NCBI GenBank assembly: GCA_937770485.1
Contig: CALJHX010000002.1
Location: 62,001-126,000 of the forward strand
DNA from: an uncultured Verrucomicrobiae bacterium
GTDB lineage: Bacteria > Verrucomicrobiota > Verrucomicrobiia > Limisphaerales > UBA1096
DNA: 64,000 nucleotides
Reading direction: 5' to 3'
A program made the translations under genes and the position numbers. Below are positions 36,970-46,185 of the stretch, in pieces; positions within the stretch are counted from its first letter, which is position 1, and each line of letters starts with the position of its first letter. Below the pieces are notes generated by a model. It saw only the letters and a list, made by a program, of their open reading frames with translations. It had not been told where the DNA came from and made no database searches.

Positions 36970-38147
36970 TGGTCGGTTTCGACGAACAACTCGGGCGTGA
37001 CCTCGACGAAATACGCGATGCCGACTTGTGGCGTGAACTGAGGGAGATCGAGTCGGCACAGTCGGCGCGAATCAAGTTCGGTGGCCGCGAGTTCATCAAC
37101 TTTTCCTCCAACGACTACCTCAGTTTGGCTGCGCATCCGGCGCTTGGCCGGGCGGTGCGAGAGGCGATCGAGAAGTTCGGCGTCGGCTCTGGAGCATCGC
37201 GGCTCATCTGCGGTTCGATGCACCCGCATCACGAACTCGAGTCGGCCTTGGCGAAGTGGCAGGGCACCGAGGCTGCGCTGGTTTTCTCAACCGGCTTTGC
37301 GGCGGCACAGGGGGTTTTAACATCGCTGCTTGGACTGGGCGACGTAGTGATCATTGACAAAAAAGCACACGCCTCAATGATCGATGCCGCAAAACTGAGC
37401 GGCGCGACGGTTCGTGTTTTTCGGCATAACGACCTCGAGAATCTCGAGAAGCTTTTACAGTGGGCTGCCGACCGGGGAGGGCGTGTGCTGGTAGCGTCTG
37501 AGAGCGTTTTCTCGATGGACGGCGATCACGCGCCGCTTGCCGGGATCGTCGAGTTGAAGGAACGCTACGGCGCCTGGCTGATGCTCGACGAGGCGCATGC
37601 TGTCGGGCTGTACGGGCCGCTTGGCCAGGGGCTGGCGACGGCCAACGGCTTGGGCGAGCGCATCGAGATCCGGATGGGCACGCTGGGCAAGGCGGTCGGT
37701 TCGGCCGGTGGCTTCATCTGCGGCAGTCGCCAACTCACCGAACTTTTGGTGAATAAGGCGCGCAGTTTTATTTTCTCGACCGCGCCGAGCCCGGCGCTCA
37801 GCGTCGCCGCTCGTGCCGGCGTGGAACTCATCCAAGCCGAGGAAGGAAAGTCGCTGCGTCAGCAGCTTTGGCAACGGGTGGACGAGATGAGGCGCGGCGT
37901 CGAGTCGCTTGGCTGGAAAACTCCAGCCGAGGCAAGCGCCATACTGCCGCTTATCGTCGGTGGGGAAGCCAAGGCTGTAGCCACCATGGAGCGATTACGC
38001 GAGGCGGGATTCTTCATCCCGGCGATTCGATACCCAACCGTGGCGCGCAAAGAGGCCCGGTTAAGAGTGACAGTCTCCGCGAACCACACCAGTGCAGATG
38101 TCCAGAGTCTACTGGAAGCGTTGAGGAGGTGTGATAACTTTGGGTAA
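36969..38147 (+). CDS. bioF: 8-amino-7-oxononanoate synthase
   Basis: BioF condenses pimeloyl thioester with alanine in biotin synthesis. The 392-residue product is a PLP fold-type I enzyme: FINFSSNDYLSLAAHP, GVGSGASRLICGSMHPHHEL, DEAHAVGLYGPLGQG and the PLP Lys in MGTLGKAVGSAGGF (about residue 241). Other alpha-oxoamine synthases (Kbl, KBL-like) are possible, but the N-terminus fits BioF. The ATG overlaps the protease stop (TGATG), an odd coupling for unrelated genes. No other bio genes are in the window. Confidence 0.85.
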   Translation: MVGFDEQLGRDLDEIRDADLWRELREIESAQSARIKFGGREFINFSSNDYLSLAAHPALGRAVREAIEKFGVGSGASRLICGSMHPHHELESALAKWQGTEAALVFSTGFAAAQGVLTSLLGLGDVVIIDKKAHASMIDAAKLSGATVRVFRHNDLENLEKLLQWAADRGGRVLVASESVFSMDGDHAPLAGIVELKERYGAWLMLDEAHAVGLYGPLGQGLATANGLGERIEIRMGTLGKAVGSAGGFICGSRQLTELLVNKARSFIFSTAPSPALSVAARAGVELIQAEEGKSLRQQLWQRVDEMRRGVESLGWKTPAEASAILPLIVGGEAKAVATMERLREAGFFIPAIRYPTVARKEARLRVTVSANHTSADVQSLLEALRRCDNFG

Positions 38148-38202
38148 CTTATGAAACCTCCAAAAGCGTTGCCGCGATTCGATTGTCACCGCACTCCAAA
38201 GT

Positions 38203-39366
38203 TTACTCGTTGAAGTAAATCTTCAGGTTGTGGGAAGCGCGGCCGGCGGCGACGAGGTCGGGTTTTCCGTCGGCGTTGAGGTCGGCGACACGGATGTCCT
38301 CGGTGGCCATCTGGTTGTCATCGATCAACAGGCTTTTCCACTGCGCGTGCTTTTTGTCGGTGGGATAAAACAGTTTCACGCCGACCTTGCCAGTGCGTCG
38401 TGTGCCGCGCCAACCGACGACGATTTGGTCGCTGCCATTGCCGAGGAAGTCGCCGGTGGCGAGGGCGTGGCCTTGATCGAGTGAGTCGTCGATGACGTTT
38501 CGATCCCAAAGCTTTTTCCCCTTGGCCGCCGTGTAAACGGAAAGCTGGTTGCCATGCATCGGCTCGATGGCGGCGATGAATTTTTCACCCCTCGCACCGG
38601 CGCCTTGGCGGACTTCGCCGGTTGGGTTATTGGAAATCTGTTGGCGAGTCCAACCGCCGTTTATCGCCGGGTTGAGCAGGAACACGCCCTCGAGGCCGCC
38701 GAGCAGCATTTCGTTGGCGGCATCTTTGTCCCACTGGGCAACCTCAAAATTGTGGCTCGTGTGCATGCGGTCATCGATGACGGTGGTACTCCACTTGGAC
38801 TCGGCATCGCTTGGCTTGTGGTAGGCGAGGGTGCGGACGCCGTCGCCTTTGCCTCCCTTGTTGCCGCGGCCGTGCAATGGCAGCACGACGAGGTCGAACT
38901 TTCCGGTGGGTGTGGCAAACCAGCGCATGCGGTGGGTGGTCGGCTCGTGCTCGAGTTGAACCGGAGTCCATTTTTGCGTCCGGTCGGCCGGTGGGATAAG
39001 ATAAAATACGGCGCCGGATTTGGAGGTGTCACTGGTTTCGCCGGGGTTCCATTGAGCACCGGCTGCGATCTCGGCCTTGCCGTCACCGTCGATGTCGCGC
39101 ACGGCGATGCAGACGTGGTCGCGCGCGGTGAGGTTCTCGACGATGATGTGTTTTTTCCACGATGGGTTTTCATACCAGGCGATGTTGCGGGCGTCGCACA
39201 GGATGATATCGGGTTTTTTGTCGCCGTTCATGTCGGCAATAGCGGTGCCGTAGCCGATCTTGACGTTGGCATCGATGGTGACATGCCGGAACTTGGGCAG
39301 ATCGGCGGCTTGGCCAAGTGCGGCCCAGCTGAGAAAGGAGAAGGAGAGTGTTGCAACAACTTTCAT
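38203..39366 (-). CDS. Secreted FG-GAP/VCBS-repeat beta-propeller protein
   Basis: A 387-residue protein with a signal peptide (MKVVATLSFSFLSWAALGQA). It has several FG-GAP type blades with Asp-rich calcium loops: IADMNGDKKPDIILCD, VRDIDGDGKAEIAAGA, TGDFLGNGSDQIVVGW and VADLNADGKPDLVAAG. Such propellers are common in PVC secretomes with no assigned enzyme activity; a binding or sensing role is guessed. About 56 bases separate it from the convergent bioF. Confidence 0.82.
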   Translation of the reverse strand: MKVVATLSFSFLSWAALGQAADLPKFRHVTIDANVKIGYGTAIADMNGDKKPDIILCDARNIAWYENPSWKKHIIVENLTARDHVCIAVRDIDGDGKAEIAAGAQWNPGETSDTSKSGAVFYLIPPADRTQKWTPVQLEHEPTTHRMRWFATPTGKFDLVVLPLHGRGNKGGKGDGVRTLAYHKPSDAESKWSTTVIDDRMHTSHNFEVAQWDKDAANEMLLGGLEGVFLLNPAINGGWTRQQISNNPTGEVRQGAGARGEKFIAAIEPMHGNQLSVYTAAKGKKLWDRNVIDDSLDQGHALATGDFLGNGSDQIVVGWRGTRRTGKVGVKLFYPTDKKHAQWKSLLIDDNQMATEDIRVADLNADGKPDLVAAGRASHNLKIYFNE

Positions 39367-39431
39367 GGTACAGCCGATTTATGAACCGAAGCGGGAGCGG
39401 AGGCAAGGGCCATCGCTGGTCCAAGCGGGAC

Positions 39432-39460
39432 AAAAAAAGGACGGGCGTTTGGCCCGTCCT
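39432..39460 (-). terminator. Intrinsic terminator of the outer-membrane protein gene
   Basis: On the minus strand, AGGACGGGC and GCCCGTCCT arms (39452-39460 and 39438-39446) close a 5-base loop and are followed by seven T (the A run at 39432-39438). Confidence 0.92.
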
Positions 39461-39483
39461 AGAGAGTTTGGTTCGCGCTTGGC

Positions 39484-40341
39484 CTAGAAGCGGTAGTTGA
39501 GCGTGGCCATTGCGTGTGTACGGTCGGAGAAGCCGACCTCGATGCCGTAGTTCCAGCTTTCGCTGATTTTGAGATTTGCGCCTACGAGGTAATTCCACTT
39601 GTTCTCGGCTTCTGAAATGACATTGTATCCGACCGGCACGGCCTGTCCCATGATAGGGAAGTTGACGGTGCCATTTTGGTTCTCATCGATATCCTGATAC
39701 ATGGCGCCAACGTAGAGCGATCCTTCAAGGTCGCCCAGGTTTCCGGTGATGCCGATGCGCGGCGAGACGACAAACGCTTCGATGGTGGATTCGCCTATGT
39801 CGAGGTCGGACTCGGTGTAGTTGGCGTCCAACAAGGCGAAGTACTGGTTGTAGCCGGCTGCCAAAGTAATGCCGGCACCGTAAATGGGGCCGCTGTAGGC
39901 GATGGAGAAAGAGTTGGGCAAAAGGCTGGCCATCGCCGGCGGCAGTCCGTTGACGGAGAATCCGCTTGCGACAGTTTCACCATCCACGTAGCCGGCGACG
40001 CCGTACACATTCAGGAACGGGAGCAGCCATGCATCGAGCTTGGCGGTGGTACTGGTGGCACGGCTTTCGAGGTTTTCTGCCGTGGCGGGAAGGCCGGGCG
40101 GCAATTCAACCGGACCGGTGGGCAGGGCTAGTGGCGGTATGTCGATCGAGATCGACTGGGCCGCCATGTCCTGTTCCATGAAAAACACATTAGCGCTGAC
40201 GCCGAGCGACAGCGGGAGTTCGACGCCGGCAGCGAGGCTTTTGCCCAGCGGCAGTGAATCGGAGAGGCCATCCGCCTGTGTGGAGGCGGTGGACGCCACA
40301 GCAACGGCTGCAGCGATAATGGTTTGTTTGATGTTACTCAT
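39484..40341 (-). CDS. Outer-membrane beta-barrel protein
   Basis: The ATG at 40341 gives a signal peptide (MSNIKQTIIAAAVAVASTAS). The 285-residue product alternates polar and hydrophobic residues in the manner of barrel strands (FLNVYGVAGYVDG, YGAGITLAAGYNQYFALLDA, FVVSPRIGITGNLGDLEGS, LYVGAMYQDI) and ends in an aromatic Phe (HAMATLNYRF), the usual C-terminal signal for outer-membrane assembly. Similar to porin-like proteins annotated as hypothetical in Verrucomicrobia. Monocistronic, with its own terminator. Confidence 0.8.
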   Translation of the reverse strand: MSNIKQTIIAAAVAVASTASTQADGLSDSLPLGKSLAAGVELPLSLGVSANVFFMEQDMAAQSISIDIPPLALPTGPVELPPGLPATAENLESRATSTTAKLDAWLLPFLNVYGVAGYVDGETVASGFSVNGLPPAMASLLPNSFSIAYSGPIYGAGITLAAGYNQYFALLDANYTESDLDIGESTIEAFVVSPRIGITGNLGDLEGSLYVGAMYQDIDENQNGTVNFPIMGQAVPVGYNVISEAENKWNYLVGANLKISESWNYGIEVGFSDRTHAMATLNYRF

Positions 40342-40463
40342 AATTGCTGGATTTAGGGTTGCGTTGTTCTGGCCATGCTTGGCTGGGAACGGGGGCAACT
40401 TACTCACCCGGACACTGCGGGACAATCCCTATTTTCACCTTTGGCCAAGCACGATGCGGGCAC

Positions 40464-40493
40464 AAAAAAACCGCAGCCAAGTCGGCTGCGGTT
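40464..40493 (-). terminator. Intrinsic terminator of the DUF5069 gene
   Basis: Minus-strand hairpin with arms AACCGCAGCC (40469-40478 on plus) and GGCTGCGGTT (40484-40493), a 5-base loop and a T run (A run at 40464-40470). Confidence 0.9.
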
Positions 40494-40512
40494 TGGGTTA
40501 AAGTAAGAGGAA

Positions 40513-40953
40513 TTAAGCAATCTCGGCGGTGTGAAACTCCAGCCAATCGTCGAGGTTGTTGAGGTTCACGGCGTCCTGTGGGTTGCCGTCCGGCAGGCCA
40601 TTGGCGCTCAGGATGCCTTGGCGGGTTTCGTCGTCATGGTTGTAGCCCACGATCGAATCGTTCAGTGCGCCGATGGCATCGGCACCCAGGGTGGCGCCTT
40701 CTTGAGCCTGAATCCACGCCTCGAACTGCGGGTAGGTCGGCTTGTCGTTGGTGATGTGTGAACGAACCGCATCAGTGTTCAGGCCGAGGCCGGCGATCAC
40801 CATCGCGTCGTAACCCGCGCCAATTCCCGGGTAGCCGTCGGCGATTTTGCCGGCTGCCTCGAGGGAAACTTTTTGCCAAAGGCGGGGCAGGTGCAGCACA
40901 CCCAGCGGACCCTTGGTTCCGGAACTAATTAGGGGGACGATTTTATCACTCAT
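40513..40953 (-). CDS. DUF5069 protein
   Basis: A 146-residue cytosolic protein. The N-terminal GTKGPLGVLHLPRLWQKVSL, then GKIADGYPGIGAGYDAMVI, and the C-terminal LNNLDDWLEFHT match the small DUF5069 family found mainly in Verrucomicrobia. No function is known. Single gene with its own terminator, divergent from the large fusion gene at 41103. Confidence 0.85.
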   Translation of the reverse strand: MSDKIVPLISSGTKGPLGVLHLPRLWQKVSLEAAGKIADGYPGIGAGYDAMVIAGLGLNTDAVRSHITNDKPTYPQFEAWIQAQEGATLGADAIGALNDSIVGYNHDDETRQGILSANGLPDGNPQDAVNLNNLDDWLEFHTAEIA

Positions 40954-41102
40954 ATTTCTGGTTTGTTTTCTGTTTAATCCACAAGTGGAAAGAGGAGTAA
41001 TGTTACCCCTGATGCTTAATGACGGTCAATCCAAAAATAAGAAGTATTTGGCAAAGTGGCGGCTTGCACCACTTGCAGTGACAGTCATAGTTCCGCCCAT
41101 AC

Positions 41103-44100
41103 ATGAAACTATTTTCATTCGTCGTGGCTCTGCTGCTCGTTAAGTTCGCGCCTGCCGAGGCCCACGCGGAGTTGCGTGCCGGTGCGGCCAAGGTCGATGT
41201 GACGCCACTCGTGCTGCCGGTGATCCGCAACGGCGGCTTCATTGAGGCCAGTGATAACAAGGTCGTTGATCCGTTGCATGCACGCTGCCTAGTGCTTGAT
41301 GATCGCGTGACGCGGTTGGCCATCGTGGTGGTCGATAGTTGTATGTTACCGCGTGAACTGTGTGACGAGGCCAAGCGCACGGCTTCCTCCAAAACTGGCA
41401 TCCCTTTCAACCGTATTTTGATTTCGGCGACGCACTGCCACAGCGCCCCCAGTTCGATGGACTATTGCCTCGGTAGCAGGGCTGATCCGCGCTACCGAGC
41501 TTTCCTGCCGGGCAAAATCGTCGAGGCGATCGTCGCCGCAAACAGCAAGTTGCAGCCAGCTATTGCGGCGTGGGGTAGGGTGGATGCGGGCGAGTTTACC
41601 GCTTGTCGCCGGTGGTCGTTTTTGAAAGGAACAGAATTGCTCGACCCGTTCGGAAAAAAAACCGTCCGCGCCAACATGCATCCTGGGTACGGCAATAAAA
41701 ATACCGTTGGTCCGACCGGTCCAGCCGATCCGTGGCTGAGTTTTTTGAGCGTACAAAGAACGGACGGCAAACCGCTGTCGGTGCTGGCCAACTTTTCGAT
41801 GCATTACTTCGCTGGGCATCCCGGCGTGTCGGCCGATTACTCAGGGCTGTTCTCGGAGAGATTGGCCAAGCGACTCGCGCCGGACGACGTGACGTTTGTG
41901 GGCATCATGTCGCAGGGCACGAGCGGCGACTCGTGGTGGGGAGACTACAGTCGAGATAAACGCCGAACTTGGTCGATGCAGGAATACACCGACCAACTAG
42001 TTGAGATGGTGGCCAATCGCTTGGGTAAGCTCGATTACACGGCGGACGTGCCGCTTGGAATGGCCGAAGCACGGCCGGAATTATACCGCCGCACACCGGG
42101 CGCCGCTCGCCTCAAGTGGGCTCGCGACATGCTCACAAAGATGAATGGCAAGCGACCCCGAAATCGTCCCGAGGTTTACGCCGAGCAGGCAGTTTGGATA
42201 CATGAAAACCCGCTGGAAGAAGTCCCTTTGCAGGCACTGCGTATTGGAGATCTCGGAATCACGGCGATTCCGTGTGAAGTTTATGCGTTGACCGGCCTTA
42301 AACTCAAGTCGGCAAGCCCACTGCCACTGTCTTTCAATATCAGTTTGGCCAACGGAGCGAGCGGCTACATTCCACCTCCGGAGCAACACGCCATCGGCGG
42401 CTATACCACTTGGCCGGCGCGCACCGCCGGGCTCGAGGTCACCGCCGAGCCTCGCATTGTTGAGCAGACCACCCGGCTGCTTGAGCAAGCCTCAGGCTTG
42501 GTACGCAAAAAATATATAGAGCCGGTATCGTCATATGCCAAGACGGTCATCGACTCGAAGCCTACTGCGTTTTGGCGTTTGGGCGAACAGGCCGGTCCGA
42601 TTGCTGCAGATGCGACAGGAAACGGCAACCACGCCCAATATGAACCAGGTGTTATGTTTCATCTCCCCGGCCATCAGCATCCATTTACCAAAACCAATCA
42701 AACCTCCCGAGCAGCCCATTTTGCTGGAGGCCGGGTTGTCGCCAAGGTGCCATTTTCAGAAGAGTTTACAGTCGAGTTTTGGATATGGAACGGTGTGGTC
42801 AAAACGCCATTGGTTGATGGTATCAACGTCGCTCAGTTTGGAGGGTTTCAGTTACAAATTTTGGATGAGGCACTTTTGGGCGGTCCCCATTTGACCATTA
42901 CTCCGGGACGAGTGGGAAGGGCTTCGTTGCCTCCGAGAGAGTGGCATCTCGTTACGGTGGTTTGTCGGAAGAACAACTATCAGCTTTGGCTCGACGGGAT
43001 TCTTGAACTCGATGGGAAGCGGACACCGTCCCGCGACAACAAACAGCAGCCCAACTTAAAATTACTTTTCGGAGGGGGTGGCGATGCTTCTAGAGATCTT
43101 GGAGGCAAGTTGGACGAGATCGCTTTTTTCAACCGGGCATTGGTGAAGGCAGAAATTCAAAAACATTTCGGAGCCGCCAATCCCTCCAACCAAAAACAGG
43201 CCAGTGTTAGCGCTGAGGTGAAGCCTCTCTCGCCGGCGGAGTCGATGGCGTTGACACATGTGGCGGAGGGTTACGAGCTGCAGTTAGTCGCAGGCGAGCC
43301 GCTGGTGCGAGATCCAGTGGCGTTCGATTGGGGGCCCAACGGCGAACTCTGGGTCGCCGAGATGGCCGACTACCCAAAGGGAATGGACAATAAAGGTAAA
43401 CATGGCGGCCGTGTGCGGCTGCTGATCGACACTGACAGTGACGGCCGCTATGACAAATCGACTGTATTCCTCGACGGACTGTCATTTCCTGCCGGGGTCA
43501 TGCCGTGGCGTAAGGGAGTGCTCGTGGCCGCTGCGCCGGTATTGCTCTACGCAGAGGACACGGACAGCGACGGCAGGGCGGATATTCGACGGACGCTGTT
43601 TGAAGGATTCCACGAAGGCAACCAGCAGCTTCGCATCAACGGACTTTACTGGGGATTGGACAATACGGTGCACTGCGCTTCGGGTGCCGCGTGGGGTGGC
43701 TTCGGTGGAGCCAACAGTATCAAGTCTATGGTTAGTGGTAAATCGATACCAATCCATAGTGGCGACTTTAGATTCGACCCAGACAATGGCTGGATAGAGG
43801 CTACCTCGGGACCGTCGCAGTTTGGTCGTGTTCGGGACGATTGGGGTAATTGGTTTGGCGTGCAAAATAGTCATCCACTTTGGCACTACGTTTTGCCGGT
43901 GCGCTATCTTCGTCGGAACAACGACGTGACCTATCCCGACTCGAGGCATCAGGTTCGCACGCCGCGCAACCCGAAGGTGTATCCTAATAAACCACCTCAA
44001 AAACGATTCCACAGCTACGAGCAAAGCGGGCGTTACACATCTGCCTGCGGTCCATCGATTTACCGAGATACATTGTTGTTCGGAGATGGCGACACGACTC

Positions 44101-46046
44101 ATGCCTTCACCTGCGAACCGTTTCACAATCTTGTTCAGCATTCGGTGCTTCGCGATAGCATTGCCACATTCGAGGGGAAACGCGCCAGCGATGGTGAAAA
44201 AGATTTCTTTGCCTCGGCCGATCGGTGGAGTCGCCCGGTGTTCACCCGCACAGGCCCGGATGGTGCGTTGTGGGTTGCCGATATGTACCGCTATATGATC
44301 GAGCATCCCGAGTGGTTGCCAAAAAACGGTCAGGACGAGTTGCGTCCGTACTTTCGCAGTGGAGAAGCGTATGGGCGAATTTACCGAATTGCGCCGAAGG
44401 CCAAGCCGCTTCGAAAAGTGCCCAAGTTGAGAGGACGTAAACCAGCTGAGTTGGTCGGGTTTCTCTCATCACCTAATGGTACCGTGCGCGACATGGCGCA
44501 TCGATTGATTGTCGAATCGAGTGATGGTTCGGTTGCAGGTCAACTCAACCAGGTGTTAAGTCAAGCGGGGTTGCCGCAGGCGCGATTGCATGCGTTGGCC
44601 ACATTGGATGGCTTGGGAAGCCTGAATGCCGAAACGCTTGGCCAAGTGCTGGCTGACAAGCATCCTTATGTGCGACGTTTGGCGTTCCGCTTAGCTGAAA
44701 AATTTCCTGATGAAGGGGAATATTTTGCTCCATTTTTTGATTTTGAATCGGCCCGTCAATTGAGCGGATACGAGCTTAAAGTGATGCTCCAGCAATTGTT
44801 TACTGCGGGTTTTTTTTCAAATAAGGAGATTGGAGAATCGCTTGCGCGATTCCTTTCTGAAAGGTTCGCGAAAATTCGTTCCCCATATTTTGAGGCGGCA
44901 CTTTTGAGTTCGGCTCATACACATTACGAGCAGGTGCTTTTGGCGTCGTCTTCGAGTGGAACAGTCTTTGAACAATTGATACGGATGGGTATAAAAAAAA
45001 ATCAGGCTGCTCTAAGTGAAAAACTAGATTCTGTTTGGGAGAATACAAAGCCGGAGGATTCGTTTCGTGTAGCCAAGCTTTGGATGAGTGTGCTTGCCCA
45101 AGCCGGCGTGCGCCTGGCAGGGCTGGAGGAGGCCGGATTTCCCGGACAAACTGCTAAGCTAAAAAGCATTTTAATGGAAGCTGAGCGGGTGTCACTCGAT
45201 TCGGGTGCAAGTTTGCGGATCAGGAGTGCGGCGATCGAAGCTCTCAGTCGAGGGAGTGAGTTGCACGACAGCGTGGTGATCACCTTGGGCAAGCTGATTC
45301 AGCCGACCGAAAATCCCGACGTGCGTTATGATGCCATAACGGCAGTGGGAAACATGACGCAGATTGGTTCAGCAAGGATGTTGCTTGGTACCTGGCCAGG
45401 TTTGCTGGCAGCTGAACGGGTTAAGGCACTGGATGTGTTGCTCAGTCGCGCTGCTTGGCAGGTTGAATTGCTTGAGGCGCTCGAGTCCAGGCACATTTCC
45501 GTAAATGGTTTTTCTGCGGTACACCGGGATCGCTTGTTGAAGAGTCGCAACAAGCCAACGGCGGATCGGGCCAAGCGCATTTTTAATGCCTTAGTTTCAC
45601 CCGATCGTGCTGAAACCTTGGTTAATTATTTGCCGGTACTCAAGTTGAACGGCGATGCCAAGGAAGGCCGTTTGGTTTTTACAATGCTTTGTGCCGAGTG
45701 CCACGCGCCGGACAAGCAGCTTGGTCCGGATCTCCGATCGATCACCGATCGATCAGGGGAGGGCTTGCTAGCTTCAATCATTGATCCGTCGCGGCAGGTT
45801 GATCCGAAGTACATGGCCTATACAGTAGTGTTAAAAAACGGCCGGGGGATGGTGGGTATTATCGGTTCCGAATCGGGACAGAGCCTACAAATAAAAGTGC
45901 CAGGTGTCGGGGATCAGTCGATCATCCGAAACCAAATAAAATCGTTGACCAGCCTTGATCATTCGCTGATGCCCAATGGACTAGAGGCTGGTTTAACTCA
46001 CCAAAATGTAGCAGATCTAATTGAATTTTTAAAAACATACAATTGA
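41103..46046 (+). CDS. Ceramidase-like / LamG / PVC dehydrogenase / HEAT / cytochrome c fusion protein
   Basis: A 1647-residue exported protein (signal MKLFSFVVALLLVKFAPAEA). Residues about 20-470 are neutral/alkaline ceramidase-like (VDVTPLVLPVIRNGG, SATHCHSAPSS, NFSMHYFAGHPGVSADYSG, QGTSGDSWWGDY). About 477-694 are LamG (ATGNGNHAQYEPG, WHLVTVVCRKNNYQLWLDG). About 709-1100 form a PVC membrane-bound dehydrogenase propeller (DPVAFDWGPNGELWVAEMAD). About 1110-1500 are HEAT-like helices. About 1520-1647 carry a haem-binding CxxCH (CAECHAPDKQLGPDL) domain of the TIGR02603 type. The dehydrogenase-HEAT-haem part is standard for PVC bacteria; the ceramidase-like and LamG parts fused in front are unusual. 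Substrate unknown; electron output through the haem is likely. Confidence 0.87.
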   Translation: MKLFSFVVALLLVKFAPAEAHAELRAGAAKVDVTPLVLPVIRNGGFIEASDNKVVDPLHARCLVLDDRVTRLAIVVVDSCMLPRELCDEAKRTASSKTGIPFNRILISATHCHSAPSSMDYCLGSRADPRYRAFLPGKIVEAIVAANSKLQPAIAAWGRVDAGEFTACRRWSFLKGTELLDPFGKKTVRANMHPGYGNKNTVGPTGPADPWLSFLSVQRTDGKPLSVLANFSMHYFAGHPGVSADYSGLFSERLAKRLAPDDVTFVGIMSQGTSGDSWWGDYSRDKRRTWSMQEYTDQLVEMVANRLGKLDYTADVPLGMAEARPELYRRTPGAARLKWARDMLTKMNGKRPRNRPEVYAEQAVWIHENPLEEVPLQALRIGDLGITAIPCEVYALTGLKLKSASPLPLSFNISLANGASGYIPPPEQHAIGGYTTWPARTAGLEVTAEPRIVEQTTRLLEQASGLVRKKYIEPVSSYAKTVIDSKPTAFWRLGEQAGPIAADATGNGNHAQYEPGVMFHLPGHQHPFTKTNQTSRAAHFAGGRVVAKVPFSEEFTVEFWIWNGVVKTPLVDGINVAQFGGFQLQILDEALLGGPHLTITPGRVGRASLPPREWHLVTVVCRKNNYQLWLDGILELDGKRTPSRDNKQQPNLKLLFGGGGDASRDLGGKLDEIAFFNRALVKAEIQKHFGAANPSNQKQASVSAEVKPLSPAESMALTHVAEGYELQLVAGEPLVRDPVAFDWGPNGELWVAEMADYPKGMDNKGKHGGRVRLLIDTDSDGRYDKSTVFLDGLSFPAGVMPWRKGVLVAAAPVLLYAEDTDSDGRADIRRTLFEGFHEGNQQLRINGLYWGLDNTVHCASGAAWGGFGGANSIKSMVSGKSIPIHSGDFRFDPDNGWIEATSGPSQFGRVRDDWGNWFGVQNSHPLWHYVLPVRYLRRNNDVTYPDSRHQVRTPRNPKVYPNKPPQKRFHSYEQSGRYTSACGPSIYRDTLLFGDGDTTHAFTCEPFHNLVQHSVLRDSIATFEGKRASDGEKDFFASADRWSRPVFTRTGPDGALWVADMYRYMIEHPEWLPKNGQDELRPYFRSGEAYGRIYRIAPKAKPLRKVPKLRGRKPAELVGFLSSPNGTVRDMAHRLIVESSDGSVAGQLNQVLSQAGLPQARLHALATLDGLGSLNAETLGQVLADKHPYVRRLAFRLAEKFPDEGEYFAPFFDFESARQLSGYELKVMLQQLFTAGFFSNKEIGESLARFLSERFAKIRSPYFEAALLSSAHTHYEQVLLASSSSGTVFEQLIRMGIKKNQAALSEKLDSVWENTKPEDSFRVAKLWMSVLAQAGVRLAGLEEAGFPGQTAKLKSILMEAERVSLDSGASLRIRSAAIEALSRGSELHDSVVITLGKLIQPTENPDVRYDAITAVGNMTQIGSARMLLGTWPGLLAAERVKALDVLLSRAAWQVELLEALESRHISVNGFSAVHRDRLLKSRNKPTADRAKRIFNALVSPDRAETLVNYLPVLKLNGDAKEGRLVFTMLCAECHAPDKQLGPDLRSITDRSGEGLLASIIDPSRQVDPKYMAYTVVLKNGRGMVGIIGSESGQSLQIKVPGVGDQSIIRNQIKSLTSLDHSLMPNGLEAGLTHQNVADLIEFLKTYN

Positions 46047-46114
46047 TGTAATTGAGCGAAATTTTGGTGTTTATGAGTGTTTAAACAGGGAATTAATTTT
46101 TTTTAAAAAATTGT

Positions 46115-46142
46115 TTGACTTAATGAGACTGAATCCCATTAT
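46115..46142 (+). promoter_or_regulatory. Promoter with overlapping inverted repeat before the TonB receptor
   Basis: TTGACT (46115-46120), 16 bases, CATTAT (46137-46142). An imperfect inverted repeat TTAATGAGA (46120-46128), 5 bases, TCCCATTAT (46134-46142), with 7 of 9 positions matching, overlaps the core promoter. The layout and AATGAGA-type half sites resemble Fur boxes, which would make sense for a siderophore or iron-citrate receptor; this is inference. Confidence 0.45.
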
Positions 46143-46150
46143 CTGTGCAG

Positions 46151-46175
46151 CGCCGCAATAAAGCGGCGTTTATTT
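46151..46175 (+). terminator. GC hairpin in the leader of the TonB receptor gene
   Basis: CGCCGC (46151-46156), AATAAA loop, GCGGCG (46163-46168), then TTTATTT. It lies between the proposed promoter and the ATG at 46186. It could be a weak terminator of the 41103 gene or a leader attenuator. Confidence 0.4.
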
Positions 46176-46185
46176 AAACTTAAAT

